Assembly (NCBI GenBank): GCA_041395945.1 | Contig: JAWKZN010000001.1 | Span: 1,488,001-1,552,000, forward strand | DNA length: 64,000 nucleotides | DNA from: Pseudomonadales bacterium | GTDB taxonomy: Bacteria > Pseudomonadota > Gammaproteobacteria > Pseudomonadales > Azotimanducaceae | Reading direction: 5' to 3' | In this document: one piece after another, positions 49,918 to 59,095 of the stretch | Layout of the letters: every line of letters begins with the position of its first letter | How positions within the stretch are numbered: position 1 is the stretch's first letter | The notes under the pieces: model-generated | What the model saw: the letters and a program-made list of their open reading frames with translations, nothing else | Database searches by the model: none | Told to the model about the DNA's origin: nothing | Program-made: the position numbers and the translations under genes

Positions 49918-50841
49918 TCAGTCGCCGGAGCGGGCAAGCAGCCACCACTTCATGGTGCTGGTGACCAGTGCAGACGCATCCTGCTGTACGAAGTGACCCG
50001 CTCCGGGCGCACTGACAATCGTCACATCCTGTTCGATCCAGTCCCAGGTGTTATTGAGACCGTCTGAATGCAGCGCCGTATCTTCCAGCCCGTGGAAAAT
50101 CAGCACCTGGGCATCCAGCGCTGGCAACAGCGGCGCCGGTGCAGATCCCAGTTCGGGCGGCGGTGGATAATTCATCTTGTAGTACGCCAGCATGGCGTCG
50201 AAGTCGGATCGCTCGAAGGCCTCGACGTAACGCGTCCGGGCCTCCGGATCCCGGACCCAGCCGGCCAGTGACCGGGTCGTCATCGGTCCGCCGAAGAATA
50301 CATCCGCATCGGACGCTGATTTTTCCCGGAAAACCGCAGCGTAGCCCGTGTTGGCCCGCGCCACGGGATTACTTGCCACCGTCCGCGCGATGCCATTCGG
50401 ATGGGGCAGGTTGAGAATCACCAGCTTGTCCAGCATTTCCGGGTGGGTGAACGCAAAGTTCCAGGCGACCGCCCCACCCCAGTCGTGCCCGACCACGACC
50501 GCCTTCTTAGCGCCAAAGTGGCGGATCACCGCGGCCACGTCCTCAACCAGCAGAGCCATGGCGTAATTCTCTTTTCCCTGCGGGGCTCCACTGAGGTTGT
50601 AACCGCGCTGGTCCATTGCCACGACCTTGAAATGGTCCTGCAGTCCAGCCATCTGATCCCGCCAGCTGTACCAGAAGTCCGGAAAGCCGTGGATCATCAC
50701 CACCAGAGGTCCCTCGCCGATGGTGGCGTAGTGGATTTTCACATCGCCGCTGCTGGCATAACCGTGCTCAACATCATCCCAGAGTTCCGACCATGCTGTG
50801 GATGCCGCCGTTGACAGCAGCAGCGCAAGTAGTACTTTCAT
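49918..50841 (-). CDS. Exported alpha/beta hydrolase, epoxide hydrolase/haloalkane dehalogenase-like
   Basis: This 307-residue protein has a signal peptide (MKVLLALLLSTAASTAWS). The HGFPDFWYSWRDQM oxyanion motif, the nucleophile elbow VVGHDWGGAVAW (Asp nucleophile, as in epoxide hydrolases and dehalogenases) and the final GAGHFVQQD His are all present. The cap carries Tyr residues (YAAVFREKSA) that could open an epoxide. The start at 50841 has GGAGA upstream. An aspartate nucleophile and signal peptide suggest a periplasmic epoxide hydrolase, and the substrate is unknown. Confidence 0.87.
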   Translation of the reverse strand: MKVLLALLLSTAASTAWSELWDDVEHGYASSGDVKIHYATIGEGPLVVMIHGFPDFWYSWRDQMAGLQDHFKVVAMDQRGYNLSGAPQGKENYAMALLVEDVAAVIRHFGAKKAVVVGHDWGGAVAWNFAFTHPEMLDKLVILNLPHPNGIARTVASNPVARANTGYAAVFREKSASDADVFFGGPMTTRSLAGWVRDPEARTRYVEAFERSDFDAMLAYYKMNYPPPPELGSAPAPLLPALDAQVLIFHGLEDTALHSDGLNNTWDWIEQDVTIVSAPGAGHFVQQDASALVTSTMKWWLLARSGD

Positions 50842-51010
50842 GCATTCTCCTCTGTTCCCGGGGAGGCGCTGATACCTGCTCAGAGGCTCCCGAGGCATTG
50901 TATTACTCCTCGCTGTGCCGATGTGCAATCATCCTCAGCACACAGACAGCCGACTCTTCCATCGTGAAGCGTCCAGACAACCAACCGACAATCTGCAAAG
51001 GTACCCGAAC

Positions 51011-52141
51011 ATGCCCGGTCTCCGTCCCGATATCGACCCTGATGGTCTCCTCGAATACTCCGTGGTCTACACCGACCGGTCCCTGAATCACATGTCTGCG
51101 AGTTTCCAGAGCGTGATGAAGGACCTCTCCGGCATGCTGAAAGACGCCTACCACGCGCACTCCGCTATTATCGTCCCGGGCAGTGGCACTTTCGCTATGG
51201 AGGCAGTGGCTCGACAGTTTGCCACGGGGAAAAAATGTCTCGTCATCCGCAACGGCTGGTTCAGTTACCGCTGGAGTCAGATTCTCGACACCGGCGCAAT
51301 CGCAGCAGAGGAAATCGTGCTCAAGGCGCGCCAGGCTGGCAATGAAGCGGATGCACCTTTCGCACCGGCCCCCATTGAGGAGGTGGTCGCTGCAATCAGT
51401 CGCGAACAGCCTGGGGTAGTTTTCGCCCCCCACGTGGAAACCGCATCCGGCATGCTGCTGCCCGACGACTATCTCCGTGCGGTAGCGCAGGCGGCTCACG
51501 AAGTAGGCGCCCTGTTCGTGCTGGACTGTATCGCTTCAGGCGCTGTCTGGGTGGATATGCAGGCCACCGGCGTCGACATTCTCATCAGCGCGCCTCAGAA
51601 AGGCTGGAGCGGATCACCCTGCTGCGGACTCGTCATGCTTGGGGAGTCTGCGCGCCGGGCAATCGAAGATACAACCAGCAGCAGTTTTGCCTGCGACCTG
51701 AAAAAGTGGCTCGAGATCATGGAAGCCTACGAAGGGGGCGCACACGCCTATCACGCGACCATGCCCACAGATGGCCTGCGCACGCTGCGGGACAGCATGC
51801 GGGAGGCGCAGGCCATCGGTCTGGCCACACTGCAGGAAAATCAGATTGAACTTGGCCGCCGAGTGCGCGCGGTGCTCGAATCCCGTGGGATACACAGCGT
51901 GGCGGCCCGCGGCTTTCAGGCCCCCGGTGTGGTTGTCAGTTACACGGGAGACGACCAGATCAAAAACGGCGCCAGATTCCGCGAAGCCGGGCTGCAGATC
52001 GCAGCCGGTGTACCGCTCATGTGCGATGAGCCGGCCAGTTTCAAAACCTTCCGCATCGGACTGTTCGGCCTCGATAAGCTCACAGACGTGGGGCGTACTG
52101 TGGCCACCTTCGAACGGGCGCTGGATGAGGTGATCGGCTGA
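51011..52141 (+). CDS. Class V PLP-dependent aminotransferase (SPT/AGT-like)
   Basis: This 376-residue enzyme resembles serine-glyoxylate/alanine-glyoxylate aminotransferases: IIVPGSGTFAMEAVARQFATGKKCLVIRNGWFSYRWSQI, FAPHVETASGMLLP, and LFVLDCIASGAVWVDMQATGVDILISAPQKGWSGSPCCGLVML, with the PLP lysine in SAPQKGW. It starts at 51011, where AAAGG lies upstream; the frame is open to 50915. It probably transfers an amino group from serine or alanine to a small 2-oxoacid. It is divergent from the epoxide-hydrolase-like gene. Confidence 0.88.
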   Translation: MPGLRPDIDPDGLLEYSVVYTDRSLNHMSASFQSVMKDLSGMLKDAYHAHSAIIVPGSGTFAMEAVARQFATGKKCLVIRNGWFSYRWSQILDTGAIAAEEIVLKARQAGNEADAPFAPAPIEEVVAAISREQPGVVFAPHVETASGMLLPDDYLRAVAQAAHEVGALFVLDCIASGAVWVDMQATGVDILISAPQKGWSGSPCCGLVMLGESARRAIEDTTSSSFACDLKKWLEIMEAYEGGAHAYHATMPTDGLRTLRDSMREAQAIGLATLQENQIELGRRVRAVLESRGIHSVAARGFQAPGVVVSYTGDDQIKNGARFREAGLQIAAGVPLMCDEPASFKTFRIGLFGLDKLTDVGRTVATFERALDEVIG

Positions 52142-52378
52142 TCCAGCGGATGCGCACAGGCACCGGCCGGTACAGATAGCAGGTGGAATTCGCCGATTTC
52201 CCGGAAATCTGACCACCCGATCGCAGCGGCCGCTATCGACACACCCTCCGACGGGCACGGCGGCCCGCGGATGGCAACCCTCGTCTCGACTGGCCCGATG
52301 CTTGCTTATTCAAGTGTATGGTTGCCGGACTGCCTGCAAGGTGAGTCCCTGCCGGTAACACACGGAGACCCTGTTCAG

Positions 52379-52789
52379 ATGACTAGAGAGACAACCCACA
52401 GCCTCGCCGTCGGCTACCTGCTCTGGATCTTCGGCTTCCTGGGTGCGCACCGCTTCTACTATGGCAAGCCGGTCAGCGGCACCATTTACTTCTTCACCTT
52501 CGGCCTGTTTCTGATCGGCTGGCTGGTGGACCTGGTGCTGATGCCGCGACTCGAAGCCCAGGCGGACCGCACCTTCACTCCGGGTGAGACGAACTACACG
52601 GTCGCCTGGGTGCTGCTCACCTTCCTCGGCATATTCGGCATCCACCGCTTCTACCAGGGCAAATGGGGGACCGGCCTGCTCTATCTGTTCACCGGCGGCC
52701 TGCTGCTGATTGGCGTGATCTATGACTACTGGACACTCAACGATCAGATCAGCCAGCAGAACCATCGCGACTGCCGATACGCCTATTGA
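52379..52789 (+). CDS. TM2 domain membrane protein (two TM2 units)
   Basis: This 136-residue protein holds two copies of the TM2 motif: LLWIFGFLGAHRFYYGKPVSGTIYFFTFGLFLIGWLVDLVLMP (about 13-58) and VLLTFLGIFGIHRFYQGKWGTGLLYLFTGGLLLIGVIYDYWTL (about 80-122). Each has two membrane helices and the G-x-HRFY turn. The start at 52379 begins just ahead of the first unit. TM2 proteins have no settled function. Confidence 0.85.
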   Translation: MTRETTHSLAVGYLLWIFGFLGAHRFYYGKPVSGTIYFFTFGLFLIGWLVDLVLMPRLEAQADRTFTPGETNYTVAWVLLTFLGIFGIHRFYQGKWGTGLLYLFTGGLLLIGVIYDYWTLNDQISQQNHRDCRYAY

Positions 52790-52831
52790 ACGGAAAGTTC
52801 CGGCGAGGATGAGTGCCGCTGTTCGGCAGAA

Positions 52832-52853
52832 CAGTCACCTGTTCGGGTGACTG
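52832..52853. terminator. Terminator-like hairpin between convergent TM2 and nqrF genes
   Basis: CAGTCACC (52832-52839) and GGTGACTG (52846-52853) form a perfect 8-bp stem with loop TGTTCG, followed by CTTTAAA. The position between two convergent stops suggests a shared bidirectional terminator, though the T-run is short. Confidence 0.6.
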
Positions 52854-52872
52854 CTTTAAACGATCAGCCGCA

Positions 52873-54102
52873 TCAGCCGCCGAAGTCGTCGAGGAGAATG
52901 TTCTCAGGCTCAACACCGAGTTCGTCGAGCATCGAAAGCACGGCTGCAACCATTGGTGGCGGCCCGCACAGATAATATTCGCAGTCTTCAGGGCTGGGGT
53001 GGTTCTTCAGATAGTTGTCGAACACCACCTGATGGATGAAACCCACATGCCCCTGGAAGTTATCTTCAGGCAGGGGATCTGAGAGTGCGACATGCCACTC
53101 GAAGTTATCGCAATCCTTGGCGAGCTGATCAAACTCTTCCGCATAGAACATTTCCCGCAGAGATCGCGCGCCATACCAGTAACTCATCTTGGTCTTGCGA
53201 TGGTTGCGCTTGAGCTCATCAAAAATCTGGGAACGCAGCGGCGCCATACCCGCGCCGCCACCGATCCAGATCTTCTCCGCATCCGTATCCTTGACGAAGA
53301 AATCACCGTAAGGCCCGAACACCGTGATCTTATCTCCGGGCTTCAGATTGAATGTGTAGGAAGACATTTTACCGGGAGGCACATCCATGCCCGGTGGTGG
53401 AGACGCAATCCGGATGTTGAATTTTAGAATGCCTTTCTCAGCGGGATAGTTGGCCATCGAGTAAGCGCGGATGGTCGGCTCGGTGACTTTGCTGTGATAC
53501 TTCCATATATCGAAGCGGTTCCAGTCGCTGTGGTATTTCTCGTCTACTTCGATCTCTTTGTAATCCATCTCGTAGGGCGGAATTTCCAGCTGTACATAGC
53601 CACCCGCGCGGAAATCCACATTGGCGCCTTCCGGAAGTTTGAGATTGAGTTCCTTGATGAAGGTTGCAACGTTCGGATTCGAGATGACTTCGCATTCCCA
53701 GCGCTCGACACCGATAGCATCCTCAGGAATCTGGATCTTGAGGTCCTGCTTGACCGCCACCTGACAGGACAGACGCCAGTTGTCCCGGATCTCACCGCGG
53801 GTGAAGTGACCTTCCTCGGTCGAAAGAATACTGCCGCCGCCGGCCAGGATCCTGCAGCGACACTGGCCACAGGTACCACCCCCGCCACAGGCGCTTGCGA
53901 GGAATATGTCTTTGGAAGCCAGTGTGTTCAGAAGTTTGCCACCGGCAGGAACCACAATCGCCTTGCTCGGATCATCGTTGATCTCGATGGTGATGTTGCC
54001 CGTGCTCACCAGCCGGGAGCGCGCAAACAGTATTACCATGACCAGGAAAAGAACCGTGGCCGTGAACATACCAACACCAAGAATGATCGTCGGATCCTGC
54101 AT
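52873..54102 (-). CDS. nqrF: Na+-translocating NADH:quinone reductase subunit F
   Basis: This 409-residue NADH-oxidising subunit has an N-terminal membrane helix (about 5-25), a 2Fe-2S ferredoxin domain (ACGGGGTCGQCRC plus the distal LSCQV Cys), an FAD domain (RAYSMANYP ... FNIRIASPP) and an NADH domain (IWIGGGAGMAPLRS, YLCGPPPMV) ending in LDDFGG. It takes electrons from NADH and feeds them to the rest of the complex. It is the last gene of the nqrA-F operon. No apbE or nqrM follows it, although their products are needed for FMN insertion and maturation, so they must lie elsewhere. Confidence 0.97.
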   Translation of the reverse strand: MQDPTIILGVGMFTATVLFLVMVILFARSRLVSTGNITIEINDDPSKAIVVPAGGKLLNTLASKDIFLASACGGGGTCGQCRCRILAGGGSILSTEEGHFTRGEIRDNWRLSCQVAVKQDLKIQIPEDAIGVERWECEVISNPNVATFIKELNLKLPEGANVDFRAGGYVQLEIPPYEMDYKEIEVDEKYHSDWNRFDIWKYHSKVTEPTIRAYSMANYPAEKGILKFNIRIASPPPGMDVPPGKMSSYTFNLKPGDKITVFGPYGDFFVKDTDAEKIWIGGGAGMAPLRSQIFDELKRNHRKTKMSYWYGARSLREMFYAEEFDQLAKDCDNFEWHVALSDPLPEDNFQGHVGFIHQVVFDNYLKNHPSPEDCEYYLCGPPPMVAAVLSMLDELGVEPENILLDDFGG

Positions 54103-54163
54103 CTCTAATATCCTTTAGAAAACCCGGCCAGAGACATCTCGCAATGATTCTGATGTGACATTG

Positions 54164-54772
54164 CTAGATATCTATGCCGCCGAAAGACATGAAGCACATG
54201 CTGATCAGCCCCACGGAAAGGAACGTGATACCCAGCCCGCGCAGGCCTTGGGGCACATCACTGTATTTGAGCTTTTCACGCACACCAGCAAGCGCGGTAA
54301 TCGCCAGTGCCCAGCCAACACCGGCGCCCAGCCCGAAGACGGCACTTTCAGCGAAAGTGTAGTCCCGCTCTACCATGAACAGTGAAGCACCGAGAATGGC
54401 GCAGTTCACCGTAATCAGTGGCAGGAAAACACCCAGCGCGTTGTAAAGCACGGGCACATACTTATCGAGAAACATTTCGAGAATCTGGACCATGGCGGCG
54501 ATCACGCCGATGTAAGAGAGAAAACCCAGAAAGCTGAGATCGACGCCGGGCAGACCCGCCCAGGACAGTGCACCATCCTTGAGCAGATAATTGAAAATCA
54601 GGTTGTTCACCGGCACTGTGATGGCGAGCACCACCACCACCGCAACACCGAGACCAATCGCTGTTGATATCTTTTTCGAAATCGCGATGAAGGTACACAT
54701 ACCCAGAAAGAAGGTCAGCGCCATGTTCTCCACGAACACGGCTTTGACGAATAAACCCAGGAGATGCTCCAT
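54164..54772 (-). CDS. nqrE: Na+-translocating NADH:quinone reductase subunit E
   Basis: This 202-residue membrane protein has six helices, starting MEHLLGLFVKAVFVENMALTFFLGMC, typical of NqrE/RnfA. The paired Cys residues in the membrane (here in FFLGMC and VNCAILG) hold an iron centre with NqrD. It lies 3 bases after nqrD. Length and sequence are standard. Confidence 0.96.
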   Translation of the reverse strand: MEHLLGLFVKAVFVENMALTFFLGMCTFIAISKKISTAIGLGVAVVVVLAITVPVNNLIFNYLLKDGALSWAGLPGVDLSFLGFLSYIGVIAAMVQILEMFLDKYVPVLYNALGVFLPLITVNCAILGASLFMVERDYTFAESAVFGLGAGVGWALAITALAGVREKLKYSDVPQGLRGLGITFLSVGLISMCFMSFGGIDI

Positions 54773-54775
54773 GAT

Positions 54776-55438
54776 TTACATCGCCTCCTTGTACTGCAGG
54801 TTCGGCGCGATTTCGTATTCGGCCTCTTCGACCTGCTCGGGTTTCCAGGACCGGATACCCCAGATGAACAGGCCGATAATGAAGAACGCGCTGGGTGAGA
54901 GCAGCAGCATGCCGTTCGGCTGGTACCAGCCCCCTGCGGTCACCTTCTGCAGCACTTCGAAACCGAACAATGTTCCAGATCCCAGGGGTTCACGGATCAG
55001 TGCCACACAGATCAGAATAACGCTGTAGCCGAGCGCGTTGCCGAATCCATCCAGCGCCGAAAGCCAGGGACCATTCTGCATGGCAAAAGCCTCTGCGCGC
55101 CCCATGACGATGCAGTTGGTGATGATCAGACCCACGAAAACCGACAGGCTCTTGGATATGTCGTAGGCCACCGCCTGCAGTACCTGGTCTACCACAATCA
55201 CCAGAGACGCGATGATCGTCATCTGTACAATCATGCGGATACTGCCCGGCACTCTGTTCCGGACGAGCGATACAGCAACGTTCGACAGGGTGGTTACGAA
55301 TGTCACCGCCGCACACATCACCAGAGTGGTCGACATATTGATGGTAACCGCCAGTGCGGAGCAGATTCCCAGCACCTGCAGCGCAATGGGGTTGTTGTTG
55401 AAAATCGGATCAACAAGGATCTCTTTTGGTGTCGACAT
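54776..55438 (-). CDS. nqrD: Na+-translocating NADH:quinone reductase subunit D
   Basis: This 220-residue, six-helix protein begins with the conserved PIFNNNPIALQVLGICSALAVTINM and includes GLIITNCIVMGRAEAFAMQNG. Its Cys residues pair with those of NqrE to bind iron in the membrane core. It lies 29 bases after nqrC in the operon. Confidence 0.96.
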   Translation of the reverse strand: MSTPKEILVDPIFNNNPIALQVLGICSALAVTINMSTTLVMCAAVTFVTTLSNVAVSLVRNRVPGSIRMIVQMTIIASLVIVVDQVLQAVAYDISKSLSVFVGLIITNCIVMGRAEAFAMQNGPWLSALDGFGNALGYSVILICVALIREPLGSGTLFGFEVLQKVTAGGWYQPNGMLLLSPSAFFIIGLFIWGIRSWKPEQVEEAEYEIAPNLQYKEAM

Positions 55439-55467
55439 GCTATTCGCCTACCTTTGCGCTTGTACTG

Positions 55468-56301
55468 TCAGCTTGCGGACTTGAGGTTTTTCAGGAAAGG
55501 TCCGAAGCCGAGTTCGCTGGTCCAGAAATTGACCAGATTCTCAACTCCCCGGGAAGTCATGGTGGCACCGGACAGAGCGTCCACTTCATGTGACGCCGCG
55601 GCACCACCTGCCGGTGCGCGCACCTTGACCAGAGATACCGCTGGCTCGCCGTTTTCGTCGAAGAGTTTTACGTCGTGCCACTGAGCCTTCCAGTTGGCGT
55701 TGTCCACCTCACCACCGAGACCGGGTGTCTCCTTGTGTGAGTAGAAGCCGATGCCCTTCACTGTGTTCAGATCGCCTTCGATGGCCAGATAACCATACAG
55801 TGTGCCCCACAGACCGTAGCCGCGAACCGGAAGCACGAGCGTTTCGATCTGATCGCCGTCACGCTTCAGATAGACGAGAGAAACATCCTCCCGTCGTCCG
55901 ATGGTGGCGGTGTCCTCGTCGTCGGAAAGGTCCGAAGACCGATCGGGCTGCTTGGCGGCTTTGATCGGGTCATAGGCTGCCACATCCACCGAATCGACAA
56001 ATTCGCCGCGTTCGAGATCCACTGCCCGTACTTCGAACTGCGCAAACAGTTCATCGACACCTCTGCCCTGATCGTCCACTTTGGCGCCTTCGGGCAGCAG
56101 TCCGGCAGCGCGCAGGATGTTCTGCTTCTGATCGAGTTCCTGATTCAGAAGTCTCATGGGCTTGAGCGTGACCGCCGCAGTCGATACGACGATCGAGCAC
56201 ACCAGACACACCACAATGGCCACGAGGAATACGTTTTTCAGGCTTTCCTTGTCGTATTCCGCTTCGTCTGAGCCGGCCTTCTGCTCATTGCTGTCAGACA
56301 C
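55468..56301 (-). CDS. nqrC: Na+-translocating NADH:quinone reductase subunit C
   Basis: This 277-residue subunit has one N-terminal helix (about 22-45) and a periplasmic FMN domain. The covalent FMN-attachment motif DALSGATMTSRG places the acceptor Thr near residue 247. The start is a GTG at 56301, which overlaps the nqrB stop by 8 bases; the frame is open to 56337 but that would run further into nqrB. FMN attachment requires ApbE, which is not in the window. Confidence 0.95.
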   Translation of the reverse strand: MSDSNEQKAGSDEAEYDKESLKNVFLVAIVVCLVCSIVVSTAAVTLKPMRLLNQELDQKQNILRAAGLLPEGAKVDDQGRGVDELFAQFEVRAVDLERGEFVDSVDVAAYDPIKAAKQPDRSSDLSDDEDTATIGRREDVSLVYLKRDGDQIETLVLPVRGYGLWGTLYGYLAIEGDLNTVKGIGFYSHKETPGLGGEVDNANWKAQWHDVKLFDENGEPAVSLVKVRAPAGGAAASHEVDALSGATMTSRGVENLVNFWTSELGFGPFLKNLKSAS

Positions 56302-57478
56302 GAGCCAACCTCCGCTTGATGTTGGACTGCACCACAAAGTGATCGATCAGCGGCGCAAAGAGATTTCCGAACAGAATGGCGAGCATCATCCCCTCAGGAA
56401 ATGCCGGATTCACGACCCGGATCAGCACGCACATCACCCCGATCAGAATGCCGTATATCCAGCGCCCGGCGTTCGTCATTGCCGCTGACACGGGATCGGT
56501 CGCCATGAACACCGCACCGAAGGCAAAACCGCCCAGCACGAGATGCCAGTAGAAGGGCATGGCGAACATCGGATTGCTGGAATCGATGGAATTGAACACC
56601 AGCGAGGCAGCCACCAGTCCGACCACACACCCCGCCATGATTCGGAACGAAGCAATACGGGTGGCAACCAGGACCAGGGCGGCAATCAGAATCGCCAGAG
56701 TCGAGGTTTCTCCCAGTGAGCCAGGCATGCTGCCCAGAAAAGCCTGCAGCCAGGAGACACCATAGTCCTGTCCGAGGGCCGCATTACCCAGCGCGGTGGC
56801 GCGTGTGTATCCATCCACCGCTACCCACACCGCGTCTCCGGACATCTGCGCCGGATAGGCGAAATACAGGAACGCTCGCCCCGTGAGGGCGGGATTGAGA
56901 AAATTCTTGCCGGTACCGCCGAAGACTTCCTTCCCGATCACCACGCCGAAGATGATGCCGATGGCTGCCATCCACAACGGTACCGCCGGTGGCAGGGTCA
57001 GCGTGAACAGAATGCTGGTAACAAAGAATCCTTCATTGACCTCATGGCCACGCTTGGAGGCGAACCAGATCTCGAAAATGATCCCGGTACCGAACACCAC
57101 GATATACAGCGGGAAGAAGTAGCCGAGTCCATGAATCAGACAGTCCCAGACGCTGTTCGGGTCGTAGCTGATCAGCACATCGAGGAAAATCGCGCGCCAG
57201 TTGTCTGCGCTGGTGAGTCCGAGAACCTGCATGGCTTCGTTGGCCTGCTGGCCCAGGAAGTAGCTGCCCACAAACACCGGTATGAACGCACAGGCCCAGA
57301 CCGTCATCATGATCCTTTTCAGATCGAGTCCATCGCGCACATGGGAAGGTCCGGCGGTGACACGGCCCGGTGTATACAGCGCGGTGTCGATCGCTTCGTA
57401 GGCGGGATACAGCGCATGCAGCCTGCCACCCTTTTCAAAATGTGGCGCGATGCTGTCGAGGACGGAACGAAGACTCAT
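56294..57478 (-). CDS. nqrB: Na+-translocating NADH:quinone reductase subunit B
   Basis: This 394-residue polytopic subunit is believed to form the Na+ path and carries FMN (covalently bound to the Thr in DGYTRATALG) and riboflavin. The family start MSLRSVLDSIAPHFEKGGRLHALYPAYEAIDTALYTPG is followed by SHVRDGLDLKR. The ATG at 57478 begins one base before the nqrA stop codon. Confidence 0.96.
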   Translation of the reverse strand: MSLRSVLDSIAPHFEKGGRLHALYPAYEAIDTALYTPGRVTAGPSHVRDGLDLKRIMMTVWACAFIPVFVGSYFLGQQANEAMQVLGLTSADNWRAIFLDVLISYDPNSVWDCLIHGLGYFFPLYIVVFGTGIIFEIWFASKRGHEVNEGFFVTSILFTLTLPPAVPLWMAAIGIIFGVVIGKEVFGGTGKNFLNPALTGRAFLYFAYPAQMSGDAVWVAVDGYTRATALGNAALGQDYGVSWLQAFLGSMPGSLGETSTLAILIAALVLVATRIASFRIMAGCVVGLVAASLVFNSIDSSNPMFAMPFYWHLVLGGFAFGAVFMATDPVSAAMTNAGRWIYGILIGVMCVLIRVVNPAFPEGMMLAILFGNLFAPLIDHFVVQSNIKRRLARV

Positions 57479-57479
57479 C

Positions 57480-58835
57480 CTAGCCCTCCTTCTTGATGGT
57501 ATCGAGCACGGCGCGCAGCACCGGGCCGTAGTCGTACTTTCCCGGGCAGGCATAAGTGCACAGGGCGATATCGTCCTCGTCGAGCTCCAGCGCACCGAGA
57601 TTGATTGCCGTGTCGAGATCCCCCACCAGCAGACTGCGCAGCAGCTGAGTAGGCAGGATGTCGAGGGGCATCACCGATTCGTAGGTGCCGATAGGCACCA
57701 TGCCCCGGGGGCTGCCATTAGACGTTGTGGTGAAACGCAGCGACTTCTCACCCAGCCACTTCGACAGATAAATGGGGAACACGGAGTGTCGATCCGCCCC
57801 CGGGCTGAGGTAGCCGAAAAGTCGCCGCTCCCGATCTTCCGGGAGCACGGATACCTGGTTGTGGTAGCGGCCCAGAAAGGCCACCGGTCCGCGCGCCGCC
57901 CGACCGGACAGCACAGACCCGGAAATCACCCGCTGGTCTCCGCTTCTGATCTCGCCGGCGGTCAGTTCCTCGAGATTGGCACCCATCACCGTGCGCAGCA
58001 GGCGCGGTCGCTCCACACCCGGGCCTGCCAGTGAGATCACCCGGGTACTGTCGATTTTTCCGTTGAGAAACAGGCTGCCGATCGCAATCACGTCCTGATA
58101 GCCGATGAACCAGACGGTTTTCTTCGGACCGACCGGATCCAGGAAATGAATGTGAGTACCCGGTAATCCGGCGGGATGCACACCACTGAACTCCTGTACC
58201 GAGACTCTCGAACTGCCTCCACTGGGCAGAAACTTCCCGGCTTCCTGGCACAGATAGAGGGAGCCTTCGGTCAACTTCACCAGGACATCCAGACCGGCGA
58301 CGAATTCTGTTGCCGCCGCTTCGATAATGATGGCGGCATCTGCAGCCAGGGGGTTGGTATCCATCGCAGTAACAAAAATCGAATGGGGCGTGCTGTCGAT
58401 GGCGGGCACCCGGCTGTAGGGACGCGTGCGCAGTCCCACCCACAAACCGCTGCGAACCAGAGTGTCTCTGATACGCTGTGCGTCCAGTTCTGCAATACCG
58501 CTGGCGGAGACTGCCTCGAAACTCTCCTGGTCTGCACCGGTGGCGTCTGCTTCCACATCGATCACCACCGACTGCAGAACCCGTTTTTCGCCACGATTGA
58601 TGCTGGCGATGGTGCCCGCCGCAGGCGCGGTGAATGTCACGCCTTCGTTTTTCTTGTCGGAGAACAGAGGCGCTCCCTTCAACACCCGATCCCCCTCCTG
58701 CACCAGCATCGTCGGCTTCATGCCGGGATAGTCGGGACCGAGTACGGCAACCGAACGCACAGCACGAGCATCTTCGATCCGCTGCTCCGGCTTTCCGGCT
58801 ATCGGCAGATCGAGACCTTTCTTGATTTTGATCAT
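57480..58835 (-). CDS. nqrA: Na+-translocating NADH:quinone reductase subunit A
   Basis: This 451-residue cytoplasmic-side subunit begins MIKIKKGLDLPIAGKPEQRI and includes the typical LGPDYPGMKPTMLVQEGDRVLKGAPLFSDKKN segment. It ends with the Rnf-like ALCTYACPGKYDYGPVLRAVLDTI. It is the first gene of the operon, so the promoter should lie in the 260-bp gap up to 59095. The complex as a whole couples NADH oxidation to Na+ export and ubiquinone reduction. Confidence 0.97.
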   Translation of the reverse strand: MIKIKKGLDLPIAGKPEQRIEDARAVRSVAVLGPDYPGMKPTMLVQEGDRVLKGAPLFSDKKNEGVTFTAPAAGTIASINRGEKRVLQSVVIDVEADATGADQESFEAVSASGIAELDAQRIRDTLVRSGLWVGLRTRPYSRVPAIDSTPHSIFVTAMDTNPLAADAAIIIEAAATEFVAGLDVLVKLTEGSLYLCQEAGKFLPSGGSSRVSVQEFSGVHPAGLPGTHIHFLDPVGPKKTVWFIGYQDVIAIGSLFLNGKIDSTRVISLAGPGVERPRLLRTVMGANLEELTAGEIRSGDQRVISGSVLSGRAARGPVAFLGRYHNQVSVLPEDRERRLFGYLSPGADRHSVFPIYLSKWLGEKSLRFTTTSNGSPRGMVPIGTYESVMPLDILPTQLLRSLLVGDLDTAINLGALELDEDDIALCTYACPGKYDYGPVLRAVLDTIKKEG

Positions 58836-59095
58836 GGTCGAATCGTGGTTCCAAATTTGCGCGCCACACCCAATGGGGCACGGCGCGGCTCTCGTTGGCC
58901 AGCAATAGGCGCTGACACGGAATATTTTTGCTGGCTGTGAGGAGGCGTAAGACTCGGGTGCACTTGAACACCTCGGCAGGCCACGCGAATTATAGAGGCG
59001 CGCTGGTCACTTGCCAACGTCCAAGGTGATTCCGAAGTGAAGAATTCGGGGGGCGGCAATCGCGATTTTGTACCGCGCAGCCCCCCTACCCGCTT